From Lentisphaerota bacterium (GTDB lineage: Bacteria > Verrucomicrobiota > Lentisphaeria > Victivallales > UBA1829): a stretch of 33,164 bases of DNA. Both the position numbers and the translations under genes were made by a program. Shown piece after piece: positions 8,069 to 15,940 of this stretch (position 1 is the first letter of the stretch; every line of letters begins with the position of its first letter). Location of the stretch: positions 1 through 33,164 of the forward strand of contig SUWI01000028.1 of assembly GCA_015061565.1 (NCBI GenBank), in the 5' to 3' direction. The notes under the pieces are model-generated. The model was not told where the DNA came from. It did not search any database and was given only the letters and a program-made list of their open reading frames with translations.

Positions 8069-8854
8069 TCAACGGGTTACGACCTGATAGTAATACCTGA
8101 CATTGGGGGAATACCCCTGCCCGGAGACGCCGTTGGCAAACAACTGATATCTTGCATGGATATCGTAAGAATTATAGGTGCCGACGCTTCCGTCAAGATG
8201 CTGGATATTAGCCTTTTTTGAATGCCGCAAATGCAACCCGTTCTTGTTTTTAGAATTATCATCCTGCCACTCGAAGACAGCAATCTGACGCGCTCCTCCG
8301 GAGCCGGAAATGGTATCGGCATAAAGAATCTGACGGCTCGGCGGCGGGGCAGAGCCCTTGTACCAGTATGCTTTGTAGAAGGTCCGCAGTTTATGATAAT
8401 GCCGACTGAAGCGAACGCCATACCCCTCCGTAATCGTGGTTCCATAACTCAGCGCGGCATAATTCGGATCTGCGGTGGAATATTTGAACGGATAGAATGT
8501 GGGGCATACCGTGATATTCATATTCGGCATGTATCCCGTTTTCTTGTACAGATTGAACGCGTAAAACGTCGGAACGATAGTGGTATTGCCGGGGAAAAAA
8601 TCATCAGAATCGTCCGCATAGATCTGAACCACTTGTGCAACCTGTTTCAAATTGGACGTGCAGAGAACCGCCTGGGCTTTCTGCTTCGCTTTGCTCAGTG
8701 CCGGCAGCAGCATCCCCGCCAGAATTGCGATGATCGCGATGACGATGAGGAGCTCTATCAGCGTAAAACGATAAATCGTTTTACACTCAAATGATGAAAG
8801 ATGAGAGATGGAAGATGAAAGCTCTTTACGGTAAATGTTTTTGTTTTTAAGCAT
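8069..8854 (-). CDS. pseudopilin-like H-x9-DG protein (copy B)
   Basis: 261 residues. The pilin segment [24 protein letters not shown] begins at residue 30, and the H-x9-DG motif is His211 to Asp221-Gly222. The start has AGGA 9 bases upstream (AAGGAAAGAG), giving a 29-residue leader with Arg at -1. The leader stretch [16 protein letters not shown] is encoded by the GATGA-word repeat and the hairpin at 8760-8820. It is the first gene of a two-gene unit with the DUF4838 protein, and is divergent from the AraC-type regulator at 8995. Predicted to be envelope-anchored or assembled into a pseudopilus; the partner is unknown. Confidence 0.88.
   Translation of the reverse strand: MLKNKNIYRKELSSSISHLSSFECKTIYRFTLIELLIVIAIIAILAGMLLPALSKAKQKAQAVLCTSNLKQVAQVVQIYADDSDDFFPGNTTIVPTFYAFNLYKKTGYMPNMNITVCPTFYPFKYSTADPNYAALSYGTTITEGYGVRFSRHYHKLRTFYKAYWYKGSAPPPSRQILYADTISGSGGARQIAVFEWQDDNSKNKNGLHLRHSKKANIQHLDGSVGTYNSYDIHARYQLFANGVSGQGYSPNVRYYYQVVTR
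8760..8787 (-). repeat. hairpin at the prepilin leader/pilin junction (copy B)
   Basis: On the + strand AGCGTAAAACGA (8760-8771), loop TAAA, TCGTTTTACACT (8776-8787). Twelve pairs form in the gene's RNA, one of them a G-U wobble. The innermost pair differs from copy A on both sides (A/T instead of G/C), a compensatory change, while loop size and position relative to the FTL codons are unchanged. Confidence 0.85.
8791..8820 (-). repeat. GATGA-word repeat in the leader of pseudopilin B
   Basis: Imperfect repeats GATGAAA, GATGAGA, GATGGAA, GATGAAA in tandem, in frame within the leader-coding region next to the hairpin. Same word family as in copies A and D. Confidence 0.75.
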
Positions 8855-8910
8855 GATCTCTTTCCTTTCGATTGTTTATGAAAGTCAGGCATTCCATTTC
8901 TGAATTTATC

Positions 8911-8968
8911 TATACTATAATGTAAAAATCAGGATTTTTCCTTGACAAAAATGGATTTTTATAGTATA
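8911..8968. promoter_or_regulatory. inverted repeats in the divergent regulator/pseudopilin B intergenic region
   Basis: Left arm TATACTATAA-TGT-AAAAATC (8911-8930) is matched by GATTTTTATAGTATA (8954-8968), complementary over 15 bases apart from the TGT insertion. Nested inside is a perfect palindrome AAAAATC-AG-GATTTTT (8924-8939). The right arm overlaps the -10 of the AraC-type regulator. This fits an operator acting on both divergent genes (inference). Confidence 0.5.
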
Positions 8969-8970
8969 AT
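8942..8970 (+). promoter_or_regulatory. consensus sigma-70-type promoter of the AraC-type regulator
   Basis: TTGACA (8942-8947), 17-base spacer, TATAAT (8965-8970): an exact match to the housekeeping consensus, 24 bases before the ATG at 8995. Confidence 0.85.
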
Positions 8971-8994
8971 AATGGAAAATATAAGGATTTTCAG

Positions 8995-9861
8995 ATGAAC
9001 CCGACCCTCAAATTCGATGACCTTGTCTCCAGAGATGAAATTCAGCTGACGGTGTTTTACCGGCCGCCGGGGCGGGACGGACGGAAATTTTTTCATGCCC
9101 ATTATTTCAGTGAAATCGTTTTGATTCTCGGCGGAACCGGGATCCATCTTTGCGGAGGAGAACAATGCCCGGTCAAAGCGGGAGATGTCCTGGTGCTTCA
9201 TCCCGGAGTTACCCATGCATACGACCATCAGGATCTGGAACTGGTCAATATCGTATATGACGCGAAGAAGCTGATCCTGCCGGTTTACGATGGCGTGTCC
9301 ATGCCGCTGTTCCGGAAGTTTTTTCCGGATGCACAGGAAAGTTTCCGCGGTCAGGCAAACCCCGTGCTTTCATTGAATTCGGAAGAACGGGAAAAAATGT
9401 TCGATAAGATCAAGGCCTTGAAAACGGAACGCAAAAGCGGCCGTCCGGGCAGCCAGCTTTTCAGTCAGGTGCTGTTCCTGGAAATCGTTATCTCGCTGTG
9501 CCGGTTGTATGAGGAAAGCACTCCGGCGGAGAAAACGCCGTTCCGGATCGGGGAAGCTCTGGAATATATGAACCAGCATTACCAGCAGCCGGTTTCCATT
9601 GCGCAGCTGGCGAAAAAAGCCTGCATGTCGCGGTGGACTTTGTTCCTGCATTTCAGAAATGCCATCGGTTGCAGCCCGATCCAATACCTGAATCAAATCC
9701 GAATCCGGCGGGCAATGGAACTGTTGCTTTATACTGAATTGCGGATCGCCGACATTGCCGGTCAGTGCGGTTTTTCCGACAGCAATTATTTCTGCAAGAC
9801 CTTCCGCGCTCAGACCGGTATTTCACCCCGACAGTACCGTCTTAAAAACCAGCTGAACTGA
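8995..9861 (+). CDS. AraC-family regulator with cupin sensor domain
   Basis: 288 residues. AAGGA lies 7 bases before the ATG. Residues about 15-100 form a cupin/AraC-binding domain (FFHAHYFSEIVLILGG ... VKAGDVLVLHPGVTHAY), the usual sugar-sensing module. Residues about 185-285 are two AraC helix-turn-helix motifs (VSIAQLAKKACMSRWTLFLHF and RIADIAGQCGFSDSNYFCKTFRAQTG) ending with the family's SPRQYR. It is divergent from pseudopilin B/DUF4838, which it probably regulates in response to a sugar. The exactly consensus promoter suggests high basal transcription unless the overlapping inverted repeat is bound by a repressor. Confidence 0.9.
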   Translation: MNPTLKFDDLVSRDEIQLTVFYRPPGRDGRKFFHAHYFSEIVLILGGTGIHLCGGEQCPVKAGDVLVLHPGVTHAYDHQDLELVNIVYDAKKLILPVYDGVSMPLFRKFFPDAQESFRGQANPVLSLNSEEREKMFDKIKALKTERKSGRPGSQLFSQVLFLEIVISLCRLYEESTPAEKTPFRIGEALEYMNQHYQQPVSIAQLAKKACMSRWTLFLHFRNAIGCSPIQYLNQIRIRRAMELLLYTELRIADIAGQCGFSDSNYFCKTFRAQTGISPRQYRLKNQLN

Positions 9862-9868
9862 TTGCAGA

Positions 9869-10219
9869 TCAGGGGAATACTTTCTGCACCAGAAACATGT
9901 ATAAGATCACGCCGGCGATGATCGAAAGCAGAGGATTGCGTTTCCATAAATGCAGCGCGACCACCAGCACGCCCGCCGCGATTTCCGGCAGATTCCAGCC
10001 ATACGCCGCGGAAAACGGCCGGGCTTTGAAATACGCCCAGTAACAATACACCACCAGCATCGCGATGGCGGCCGGCGATACCACTTCGCCAATGTAACGG
10101 ATCAGTTCCGGCGGCCGGTTCCCGCGTCCGAAGGCGATGAACGGAAACGCCCGCAGCAGCAGCGTCACCGCGGTAGTCACCAGCACGAGCTGGAAAAGAT
10201 ACAGCGTCATGCCGTTCAT
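9869..10219 (-). CDS. azlD: AzlD-family branched-chain amino acid export subunit
   Basis: 116 residues, starting at the ATG (10219) that overlaps the azlC stop as ATGA; a longer upstream frame would overlap azlC entirely. Three or four hydrophobic helices (LYLFQLVLVTTAVTLLLRAFPFIAF, AIAMLVVYCYW, IAAGVLVVALHLW, LLSIIAGVILYMFLV) and the R-A-F-P-F motif are typical of AzlD. It works as the small inner-membrane partner of AzlC in amino acid export. It is the last gene of murA-azlC-azlD and convergent with the AraC gene (7 bases between stops). Confidence 0.88.
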   Translation of the reverse strand: MNGMTLYLFQLVLVTTAVTLLLRAFPFIAFGRGNRPPELIRYIGEVVSPAAIAMLVVYCYWAYFKARPFSAAYGWNLPEIAAGVLVVALHLWKRNPLLSIIAGVILYMFLVQKVFP

Positions 10220-10926
10220 GCTTCCGTCTCCTTTTTCGCGAGCTTCCCGCGCAGCAGCAACAGCAGGATCAGCATCAGGATCATCGACGGGATCAGCACG
10301 TTTCCGAGACTGAAAAACAGACCGCAGACGACCGTGGCGCCCAATCCTGTGAGTGCGGGGATCCGGTTGCATTTTTCGCGGCACTGGTCGGTCAGGATCA
10401 CCAGAAACAGCGCGGTCATGGCAAAATCGATCCCGCGGTTGTCGAACCGGACGCCGCTGCCGAACAGCGCCCCGGCTGTGACGCCGATCACCCAGTAAAG
10501 ATGATCGAACGCCGCCACCGCCAGACAATACGCGATGGAACTTTCTCCCGCGGGCGTGCGGTTTTCCACTTCCAGCGCATACGTCTCATCGGTGAGGGTC
10601 CAGATCAGATAGAACTTCTGGTACCACGGAATACCCTTGAACCGTTCCAGCAGGGAAAAGCCGTACATGGCGTAACGCAGATTCAGGCAGAAGGTCAGCA
10701 GCGCCACATCAAGCAGGGGCGTGCGCTGCTGCGCCCAGCCGGACATCAGAAACTGGAGTGCGCCGGAAATGCTGGTGGCGCTGGTCAGGAATGCCCAGAA
10801 ACTGACCGCCGGAGCTGTGATCCGTCCGGCGAAGAGCACGCCGGCGGCAAACCCCATGGTCAGATAACCCATCAGGACCGGGAGCGAACTCAGCCAGGCG
10901 CTTTTCAGAACTCTGCGCGTAAACAT
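10216..10926 (-). CDS. azlC: AzlC-family branched-chain amino acid exporter, large subunit
   Basis: 236 residues with several membrane helices. The N-terminal MGYLTMGFAAGVLF, the central SGALQFLMSGWAQQ...LNLRYAMYGFSL block and the WTLTDETYAL motif are characteristic of AzlC (PF03591). Family members export branched-chain amino acids or related compounds. It begins 10 bases after murA and overlaps azlD by 4 bases, so translation is probably coupled. No strong ribosome-binding site precedes the ATG, so the start could be slightly different. Confidence 0.9.
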   Translation of the reverse strand: MFTRRVLKSAWLSSLPVLMGYLTMGFAAGVLFAGRITAPAVSFWAFLTSATSISGALQFLMSGWAQQRTPLLDVALLTFCLNLRYAMYGFSLLERFKGIPWYQKFYLIWTLTDETYALEVENRTPAGESSIAYCLAVAAFDHLYWVIGVTAGALFGSGVRFDNRGIDFAMTALFLVILTDQCREKCNRIPALTGLGATVVCGLFFSLGNVLIPSMILMLILLLLLRGKLAKKETEA

Positions 10927-10936
10927 GAGGGATCGA

Positions 10937-12232
10937 TCAGTGTTCTTCCAGCGTGACTTCGACTCCGAGGCCGGTCAGTTTTTCGCAGATATTGGCATAA
11001 CCGCGGAAAATGTTGTCGGCATTCTGGACCACGGACCGGCCTTTGGCGCAGACCGCGGCCAGCACCATGGCCATGCCGGCGCGGATGTCAGGACTGGACA
11101 TTTCCACCGCATGGAGTTTGGCGGGACCCGAGATGACCACCCGGTGCGGATCGCAGACCACCGCATTGGCGCCCATCGCAATCAGCCGGTCCACAAAGTA
11201 GATGCGGCTTTCGAACATTTTTTCGAAGAACAGCACGGAGCCTTTCGCTTGGGTGGCGCAGACGATCATGCAGCTCATCATGTCGCTGGGAAACTGCGGC
11301 CAGGGTCCGTCGGAGATCTGCGGGATGGCTTTGCCGAAATCCGGCTTGATCTTCATTCGCTGTCCGCCGGCGACTTCGATCAGGTTCGGGTGGATCTTGA
11401 AATGGACGCCGAGCTTTTCGAACATGCGGCGGGTCATCCAGTAATCGTGGGGACGCATGATGCCGGTGATGGTGATGGGACTGCGGGTGCAGGCCGCCAG
11501 CGCGATGAAGCTGGCCGCTTCGATATGGTCGCCTTCCACGGTGACTTCCGCGCCGTGCAGTTCGCCGCCTTTGATCTGGATGGTGTTGGAATCGAGTCCG
11601 GTGATCTCCGCGCCCATGGCATTGAGCATTTCGCCGAGCTGGCGGACATGCGGTTCCGCGGCTGCATTGCGGATCACGGTATTGCCCTTCGCCGCAGCCG
11701 CCACCATCAGAATATGTTCCGTGGCGGTGACGCTGGCCTCGTCCAGAAAGAGATCGGCGCCGTGCAGACCGCGCGGACCGGTTTCGAAGACGAACGGGAT
11801 CTCTTCCTCGTCCCGCAGCGGGATGCCGAGTTTTTTCAGTCCGTAGAAATGGGAATCGAGGCGGCGGCGTCCGATCACATCGCCGCCCGGGGGATAGAGC
11901 ACGGAACTGCCGCAGCGTGCAGCCAGCGGTCCGGCAAAGAGGAACGAGGTGCGCAGCGCGGAACACAGATGGCGCGGGATCTCGTTTTTGGTGACCCCCG
12001 CGGTATTGATCGTGACGGAGCTTCCCTTGCGTCTGATCTTGGCGCCGAGAGTGGTCAGGATCTTCAGCATCATGTCCACGTCGGTGATGGCCGGCACGTT
12101 ATGGAGCGTGACATCGTCTTTGGTAAGCAGAGTGGCTGCGATCATGGGAAGGACCGCGTTTTTGTTGCCGCCGATTTCGACTGTGCCGGAGATCCGGCCC
12201 GTACCATTGATGATGAGACTGCGCATGTTCAT
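10937..12232 (-). CDS. murA: UDP-N-acetylglucosamine 1-carboxyvinyltransferase, Asp-type active site
   Basis: 431 residues, close to the family's usual 420. It catalyses the first committed step of peptidoglycan synthesis, transfer of enolpyruvate from PEP to UDP-GlcNAc, in the cytoplasm. GGNKNAVLP (21-29) holds the conserved Lys24-Asn25. The active-site loop reads PPGGDVIGRR, with Asp118 where most bacteria have the catalytic Cys (Cys115 in E. coli). Asp at this place is known in Chlamydia, Borrelia and Mycobacterium tuberculosis and goes with intrinsic fosfomycin insensitivity. The start is the first ATG; a second at 12226 has slightly better spacing from GGAG. It leads a likely operon with azlC and azlD. 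Confidence 0.95.
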   Translation of the reverse strand: MNMRSLIINGTGRISGTVEIGGNKNAVLPMIAATLLTKDDVTLHNVPAITDVDMMLKILTTLGAKIRRKGSSVTINTAGVTKNEIPRHLCSALRTSFLFAGPLAARCGSSVLYPPGGDVIGRRRLDSHFYGLKKLGIPLRDEEEIPFVFETGPRGLHGADLFLDEASVTATEHILMVAAAAKGNTVIRNAAAEPHVRQLGEMLNAMGAEITGLDSNTIQIKGGELHGAEVTVEGDHIEAASFIALAACTRSPITITGIMRPHDYWMTRRMFEKLGVHFKIHPNLIEVAGGQRMKIKPDFGKAIPQISDGPWPQFPSDMMSCMIVCATQAKGSVLFFEKMFESRIYFVDRLIAMGANAVVCDPHRVVISGPAKLHAVEMSSPDIRAGMAMVLAAVCAKGRSVVQNADNIFRGYANICEKLTGLGVEVTLEEH

Positions 12233-12305
12233 TCGCTCCGTTGTTGGGGTTCCGGTAAAATGTGTTCAGGAGTCCGGGATCCGGACCGCTGAAAACAGTT
12301 CGCCG

Positions 12306-12341
12306 AAAAAAGGGGAGGGGAACTATGCGTTCCCGCTCCCC
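12306..12341 (-). terminator. rho-independent terminator of ppdK
   Basis: In the minus direction GGGGAGCGGGAAC (12341-12329), loop GCATA, GTTCCCCTCCCC (12323-12312), then TTTTTT (12311-12306): a 12-pair stem with one bulge followed at once by a T-run, 25 bases after the ppdK stop. Confidence 0.9.
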
Positions 12342-12366
12342 CTGATGTGCCTCACAAGGTCATGGT

Positions 12367-15108
12367 TCAGGCTTCGATGGCCGCCTGGGCCGCGGCCAGA
12401 CGTGCGATCGGCACGCGGAACGGACTGCAGGAGACATAGTTGAGCCCGAGAGCATGGCACAGCGCCACGGATTTCGGATCGCCGCCCTGTTCGCCGCAGA
12501 TGCCGACTTTCAGGTTCTTGCGGACGCCGCGTCCGGCTTTGACCGAGTATTCGATCAGCGCGCCGACGCCGTCGCGGTCGATCGTCTGGAACGGATCGGC
12601 CGGGAGCAGTTTCTTGTCGAGATAAGATCCGAGGAAGCTGCCGATATCGTCGCGGCTGAACCCGAAGGTCATCTGGGTCAGGTCGTTGGTGCCGAAGGAG
12701 AAGAAATCGGCTTCGGCGGCCATGCGGTCGGCCAGCAGCGCGGCGCGCGGGATCTCGATCATGGTGCCGACCAGATAATCGATCCTGGCCAGCTTGAATT
12801 TCTTGGCGACTTCCGCCGCGGCTTCGGCAATGATCGCTTTCTGATCCTTGATCTCGCCCGGATCGCAGGTGACCGGGATCATGATCTCAGGCTTGCACTT
12901 GCCGCCGGCCTTGATGATCTCGGCCGCGCATTCGAAGATGGCGCTGGCCTGCATGAAAGTGATCTCCGGATAGGTGATGCCCAGGCGGACGCCGCGGTGA
13001 CCCATCATCGGGTTGTTTTCCTTGATGGCTTCCGCGCGCTTGTCGAATTCGGCCAGCGTGATCTTCAGCGCCTTGGCGATCTCTTTCTTCTGGTCGTCGC
13101 TGTGCGGAACGAATTCATGCAGCGGCGGATCGAGCAGACGGACCGTTACGGAACAGCCTTCCATGGCTTTCATGGTGGCGCCGATGTCTTTTTTGACATA
13201 CGGGAAGAGTTCCTTGAGGGCTTTTTTCCGTTCCTCGACCGTGGCGGACAGAATCATCTTGCGGAGGAAGAACAGCGGCTTGGCCGCGCCATGGCCGTAG
13301 AACATGTGTTCCGTGCGGAACAGTCCGATGCCTTCGGCGCCGAAATTGCGGGCCATCTGCGCATCCGCGGGGGTATCCGCATTGGCGCGGACACCGAGTT
13401 TGCGGAAGGAATCGGCCAGTTTCATGAATTTGACGAACCGGGGATTTTCCGTGGCGGAAATGGTGGCGACTTCGCCTTTGTAAGCATAGCCCTTGGTGCC
13501 GTTCAGACTGAGCATGTCGCCTTCCTTGAAGGAGAATTTGCCGACGGAGAAGGTGCCTTTGGCTTCATTGATCTTGAGTTCGCCGGCGCCGACGATGCAG
13601 CATTTGCCCCAGCCGCGGCAGACGAGAGCCGCATGGCTGGTCATGCCGCCGCGGGCGGTCAGGATGCCGGTGGCGGCGCGCATGCCTTCGACGTCTTCCG
13701 GATTGGTTTCTTCACGGACCAGAATCGTCTTGATGCCTTTGGCATTCAGGGCGACGGCTTTTTCGGAGGTGAAGACGACCTTGCCGACCGCGCCGCCGGG
13801 GCCTGCGGGCAGACCTTTGGTGATCAGCGTGGCTTTCTTTTCCTCTTTCGGATCGAGCACGGGCAGCAGCAGTTCATACAGCTGGTTCGGGGAGACGCGC
13901 ATGACGGCGGTCTTCTTGTCGATCAGCTTTTCTTCGAGCATGTCCATGGCCATGTTGAGGGCGGCCATGCCGGTGCGTTTGCCGACGCGGCACTGGAGCA
14001 TGTAGAGTTTCTTTTCCTGGATGGTGAACTCGATGTCCAGCATGTCATGATAATGCTTTTCGAGTTTGTTGCGGATGCCGACCAGTTCCTTGTAGATGGC
14101 CGGATAGAGTTCCTGCATGGAACCGAGATGCTTGTTCTGTTCGTTCTTGGTGTCGTCGTTGAGGGGATTCGGGGTGCGGGTCCCGGCCACCACGTCTTCG
14201 CCCTGCGCGTTGATCAGCCATTCGCCGTAGAACTTGTTGTCGCCGGTGGCGGGGTCGCGGGTGAACGCCACGCCGGTCGCGGAGGTGTCGCCCATGTTGC
14301 CGAACACCATGCTCTGGACGTTGACGGCGGTGCCCCAGTCATCCGGAATGCCTTCGATGCGGCGGTAAGCGGTGGCTTTCTTGCCGTTCCAGCTTTTGAA
14401 GACGGCGCCGATGCCGCCCCAAAGCTGTTCTTTGGCGTTGTCCGGGAAATCGGCTTTCAGCACTTTCTTCACGGTTTTCTTGAAGGCTTCGCAGAGTTTC
14501 TTCAGGTCGGCGACTTTCAGGTCGGTATCGGATTTATAGCCTTTTTCCGTCTTGTATTCGGCGAGCATGTCATCGAGCTGTTTGCGGATGCCTTTGCCGT
14601 CGGCGGGTTCGATCCCTTCGGCCTTTTCCATTACCACGTCGGAATACATCATGATGAGGCGGCGGTAGGCGTCGTAAACGAAACGTTCATTGCCGGTCTT
14701 CTTGATGAGGCCGGGGATGGTGGCGGAGCAGAGCCCGACGTTGAGGACGGTTTCCATCATGCCGGGCATGGAACTGCGGGCGCCGGAACGGCAGGAGACC
14801 AGCAGCGGATTCTTCGGATCGCCGAACTTCATGCCCATGATTTTTTCCACTTTGGCGAGCGCGTCTTCGACCTGTTTGGCCAGCGCGGCGGGATAGCTCA
14901 TGCCGTTGTTGAAATAGGCGGTGCAGCATTCGGTGGTGATGGTGAACCCGGCCGGCACCGGCAGATTCAGGTTGGCCATTTCAGCCAGGTTGGCGCCTTT
15001 GCCGCCCAACAGGTTTTTCATGGATGCATTGCCGTCGGAAATTCCTTTTCCGAAAAGATAAACATACTTGGCGGCGGTGACTTTCTTGCTGACAGCTTTC
15101 TTTGCCAT
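12367..15108 (-). CDS. ppdK: pyruvate, phosphate dikinase
   Basis: 913 residues, close to the family's usual 870-900. It interconverts pyruvate + ATP + Pi and PEP + AMP + PPi, a common PPi-linked glycolytic step in anaerobes. The order is standard: N-terminal ATP-grasp domain (GGKGANLAEMANLNLPVPAGF from residue 35; FTRDPATGDNKFYGEWLINAQGEDVVAGTRTP), swivelling phosphohistidine domain with GGMTSHAALVCRGWG (His492), and the C-terminal PEP/pyruvate barrel (GLFRTEHMF, FSFGTNDLTQMTFGFSRDD, GICGEQGGDP with the catalytic Cys). The N-terminus carries a short Lys-rich extension. AAAGGGAA precedes the ATG. It lies 71 bases after the small lipoprotein gene and ends in a strong terminator. Confidence 0.97.
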   Translation of the reverse strand: MAKKAVSKKVTAAKYVYLFGKGISDGNASMKNLLGGKGANLAEMANLNLPVPAGFTITTECCTAYFNNGMSYPAALAKQVEDALAKVEKIMGMKFGDPKNPLLVSCRSGARSSMPGMMETVLNVGLCSATIPGLIKKTGNERFVYDAYRRLIMMYSDVVMEKAEGIEPADGKGIRKQLDDMLAEYKTEKGYKSDTDLKVADLKKLCEAFKKTVKKVLKADFPDNAKEQLWGGIGAVFKSWNGKKATAYRRIEGIPDDWGTAVNVQSMVFGNMGDTSATGVAFTRDPATGDNKFYGEWLINAQGEDVVAGTRTPNPLNDDTKNEQNKHLGSMQELYPAIYKELVGIRNKLEKHYHDMLDIEFTIQEKKLYMLQCRVGKRTGMAALNMAMDMLEEKLIDKKTAVMRVSPNQLYELLLPVLDPKEEKKATLITKGLPAGPGGAVGKVVFTSEKAVALNAKGIKTILVREETNPEDVEGMRAATGILTARGGMTSHAALVCRGWGKCCIVGAGELKINEAKGTFSVGKFSFKEGDMLSLNGTKGYAYKGEVATISATENPRFVKFMKLADSFRKLGVRANADTPADAQMARNFGAEGIGLFRTEHMFYGHGAAKPLFFLRKMILSATVEERKKALKELFPYVKKDIGATMKAMEGCSVTVRLLDPPLHEFVPHSDDQKKEIAKALKITLAEFDKRAEAIKENNPMMGHRGVRLGITYPEITFMQASAIFECAAEIIKAGGKCKPEIMIPVTCDPGEIKDQKAIIAEAAAEVAKKFKLARIDYLVGTMIEIPRAALLADRMAAEADFFSFGTNDLTQMTFGFSRDDIGSFLGSYLDKKLLPADPFQTIDRDGVGALIEYSVKAGRGVRKNLKVGICGEQGGDPKSVALCHALGLNYVSCSPFRVPIARLAAAQAAIEA

Positions 15109-15179
15109 CTTTTTTCCCTTTCAAATTCTATTTCAGTGTGTTGATCCATATCTCTAACTGAAAGATTCAACCTTACCCC

Positions 15180-15593
15180 TCAAAACTTTTCGAATGCGTC
15201 CAAAAGCTCCTTCTTTTTGATATTGGTTTCGTGCTCGATCATCACAAAACAGCCGTTCACGGCGGCCTGAAATGCAATACCGTTGATATATAATTTTTTA
15301 CTTTTCCGGATCTGATCCAGCTTGTGTTTCTGCTTTTTCAGCTTGGGATTGTAAACATAGAGGAAAACTTCGCGTCCTTCCACCCGGATGCAAATGCCGT
15401 CCATGGCTTTGACGGGAACGGGGAACACTTTGCCGTCCAGCGTGCCGCCGACGTGGGTGATCATGTGATTGGCCAGCTCCTGGATCGTCTGGTCGCTGTT
15501 GTCTTTGAACGAGGAGCAGCCTGCCGCAGTCAGCAGGAACAGGATTCCGACCGCCGCAATAATTCCTTTCCAATTCAATAAATTTTTCCGCAT
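15180..15593 (-). CDS. small putative lipoprotein
   Basis: 137 residues. A Lys/Arg-containing start, a hydrophobic stretch (IIAAVGILFLLTAAG) and the lipobox L-T-A-A-G-C with Cys26 predict lipid attachment after signal peptidase II cleavage. The mature part is Lys-rich near the C-terminus (NPKLKKQKHKLDQIRKSKKLY) and otherwise not recognised. AAGGAG precedes the ATG. It is upstream of ppdK on the same strand, but 71 bases apart and with no functional link visible. Confidence 0.8.
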   Translation of the reverse strand: MRKNLLNWKGIIAAVGILFLLTAAGCSSFKDNSDQTIQELANHMITHVGGTLDGKVFPVPVKAMDGICIRVEGREVFLYVYNPKLKKQKHKLDQIRKSKKLYINGIAFQAAVNGCFVMIEHETNIKKKELLDAFEKF

Positions 15594-15940
15594 GACAGAA
15601 ACATCTCCTTAGAATGTTATTATTATGTCATCGAATGATCGGAGAAAATATATCGGCGATGCTGCCATTGTTCCCGGCTGGGGATTTTTGAGATGATTCC
15701 GGGATAACGTATTGGGGAATTTTTCGAAGGCCGCCGAACAGCAGCCGCCGAAAGATTACTCAATCCTGGCCGACCGGAGCATCCACAAAAAACCGTCGCG
15801 GATTCTGGCAGTAAACGCCTTTTTTCTTCGATTATCTCATAATTTAACACCGTTTTCTCCATTTTGCAAGTTGAAAATCATGAATTTATGCAATATATTA
15901 CGTTTTTTATGGAAAAAAATAAAAAAACAGGTCATTCTGG
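15594..15940. other. intergenic region between divergent lipoprotein and SGNH genes
   Basis: 347 bases without a convincing gene. Short open frames exist on both strands but lack ribosome-binding sites and recognisable content. The right 100 bases are strongly AT-rich and hold the promoter of the SGNH gene (15871-15899). The left end holds the lipoprotein ribosome-binding site. Nothing else recognised. Confidence 0.6.
15871..15899 (+). promoter_or_regulatory. promoter of the SGNH-trmL-flippase-like operon
   Basis: TTGAAA (15871-15876), 17-base spacer, TATATT (15894-15899), about 40 bases before the ATG. It resembles the other AT-rich promoters in this window (TTGnnn plus TATATT). Confidence 0.6.

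Noticed and set aside
10925-12292. Open frame of 455 codons on the + strand opposite murA
   Set aside because: Same reason: the opposite strand encodes an unmistakable MurA.
12454-15144. Open frame of 896 codons on the + strand opposite ppdK
   Set aside because: Antisense shadow of a strongly conserved gene; composition is His/Asp/Phe-rich without recognisable domains, as expected from reading a GC-biased gene backwards.
15623-15862. 79-codon minus-strand frame in the intergenic region
   Set aside because: No ribosome-binding site, no recognisable content, and its 5' end lies close to the SGNH promoter region.
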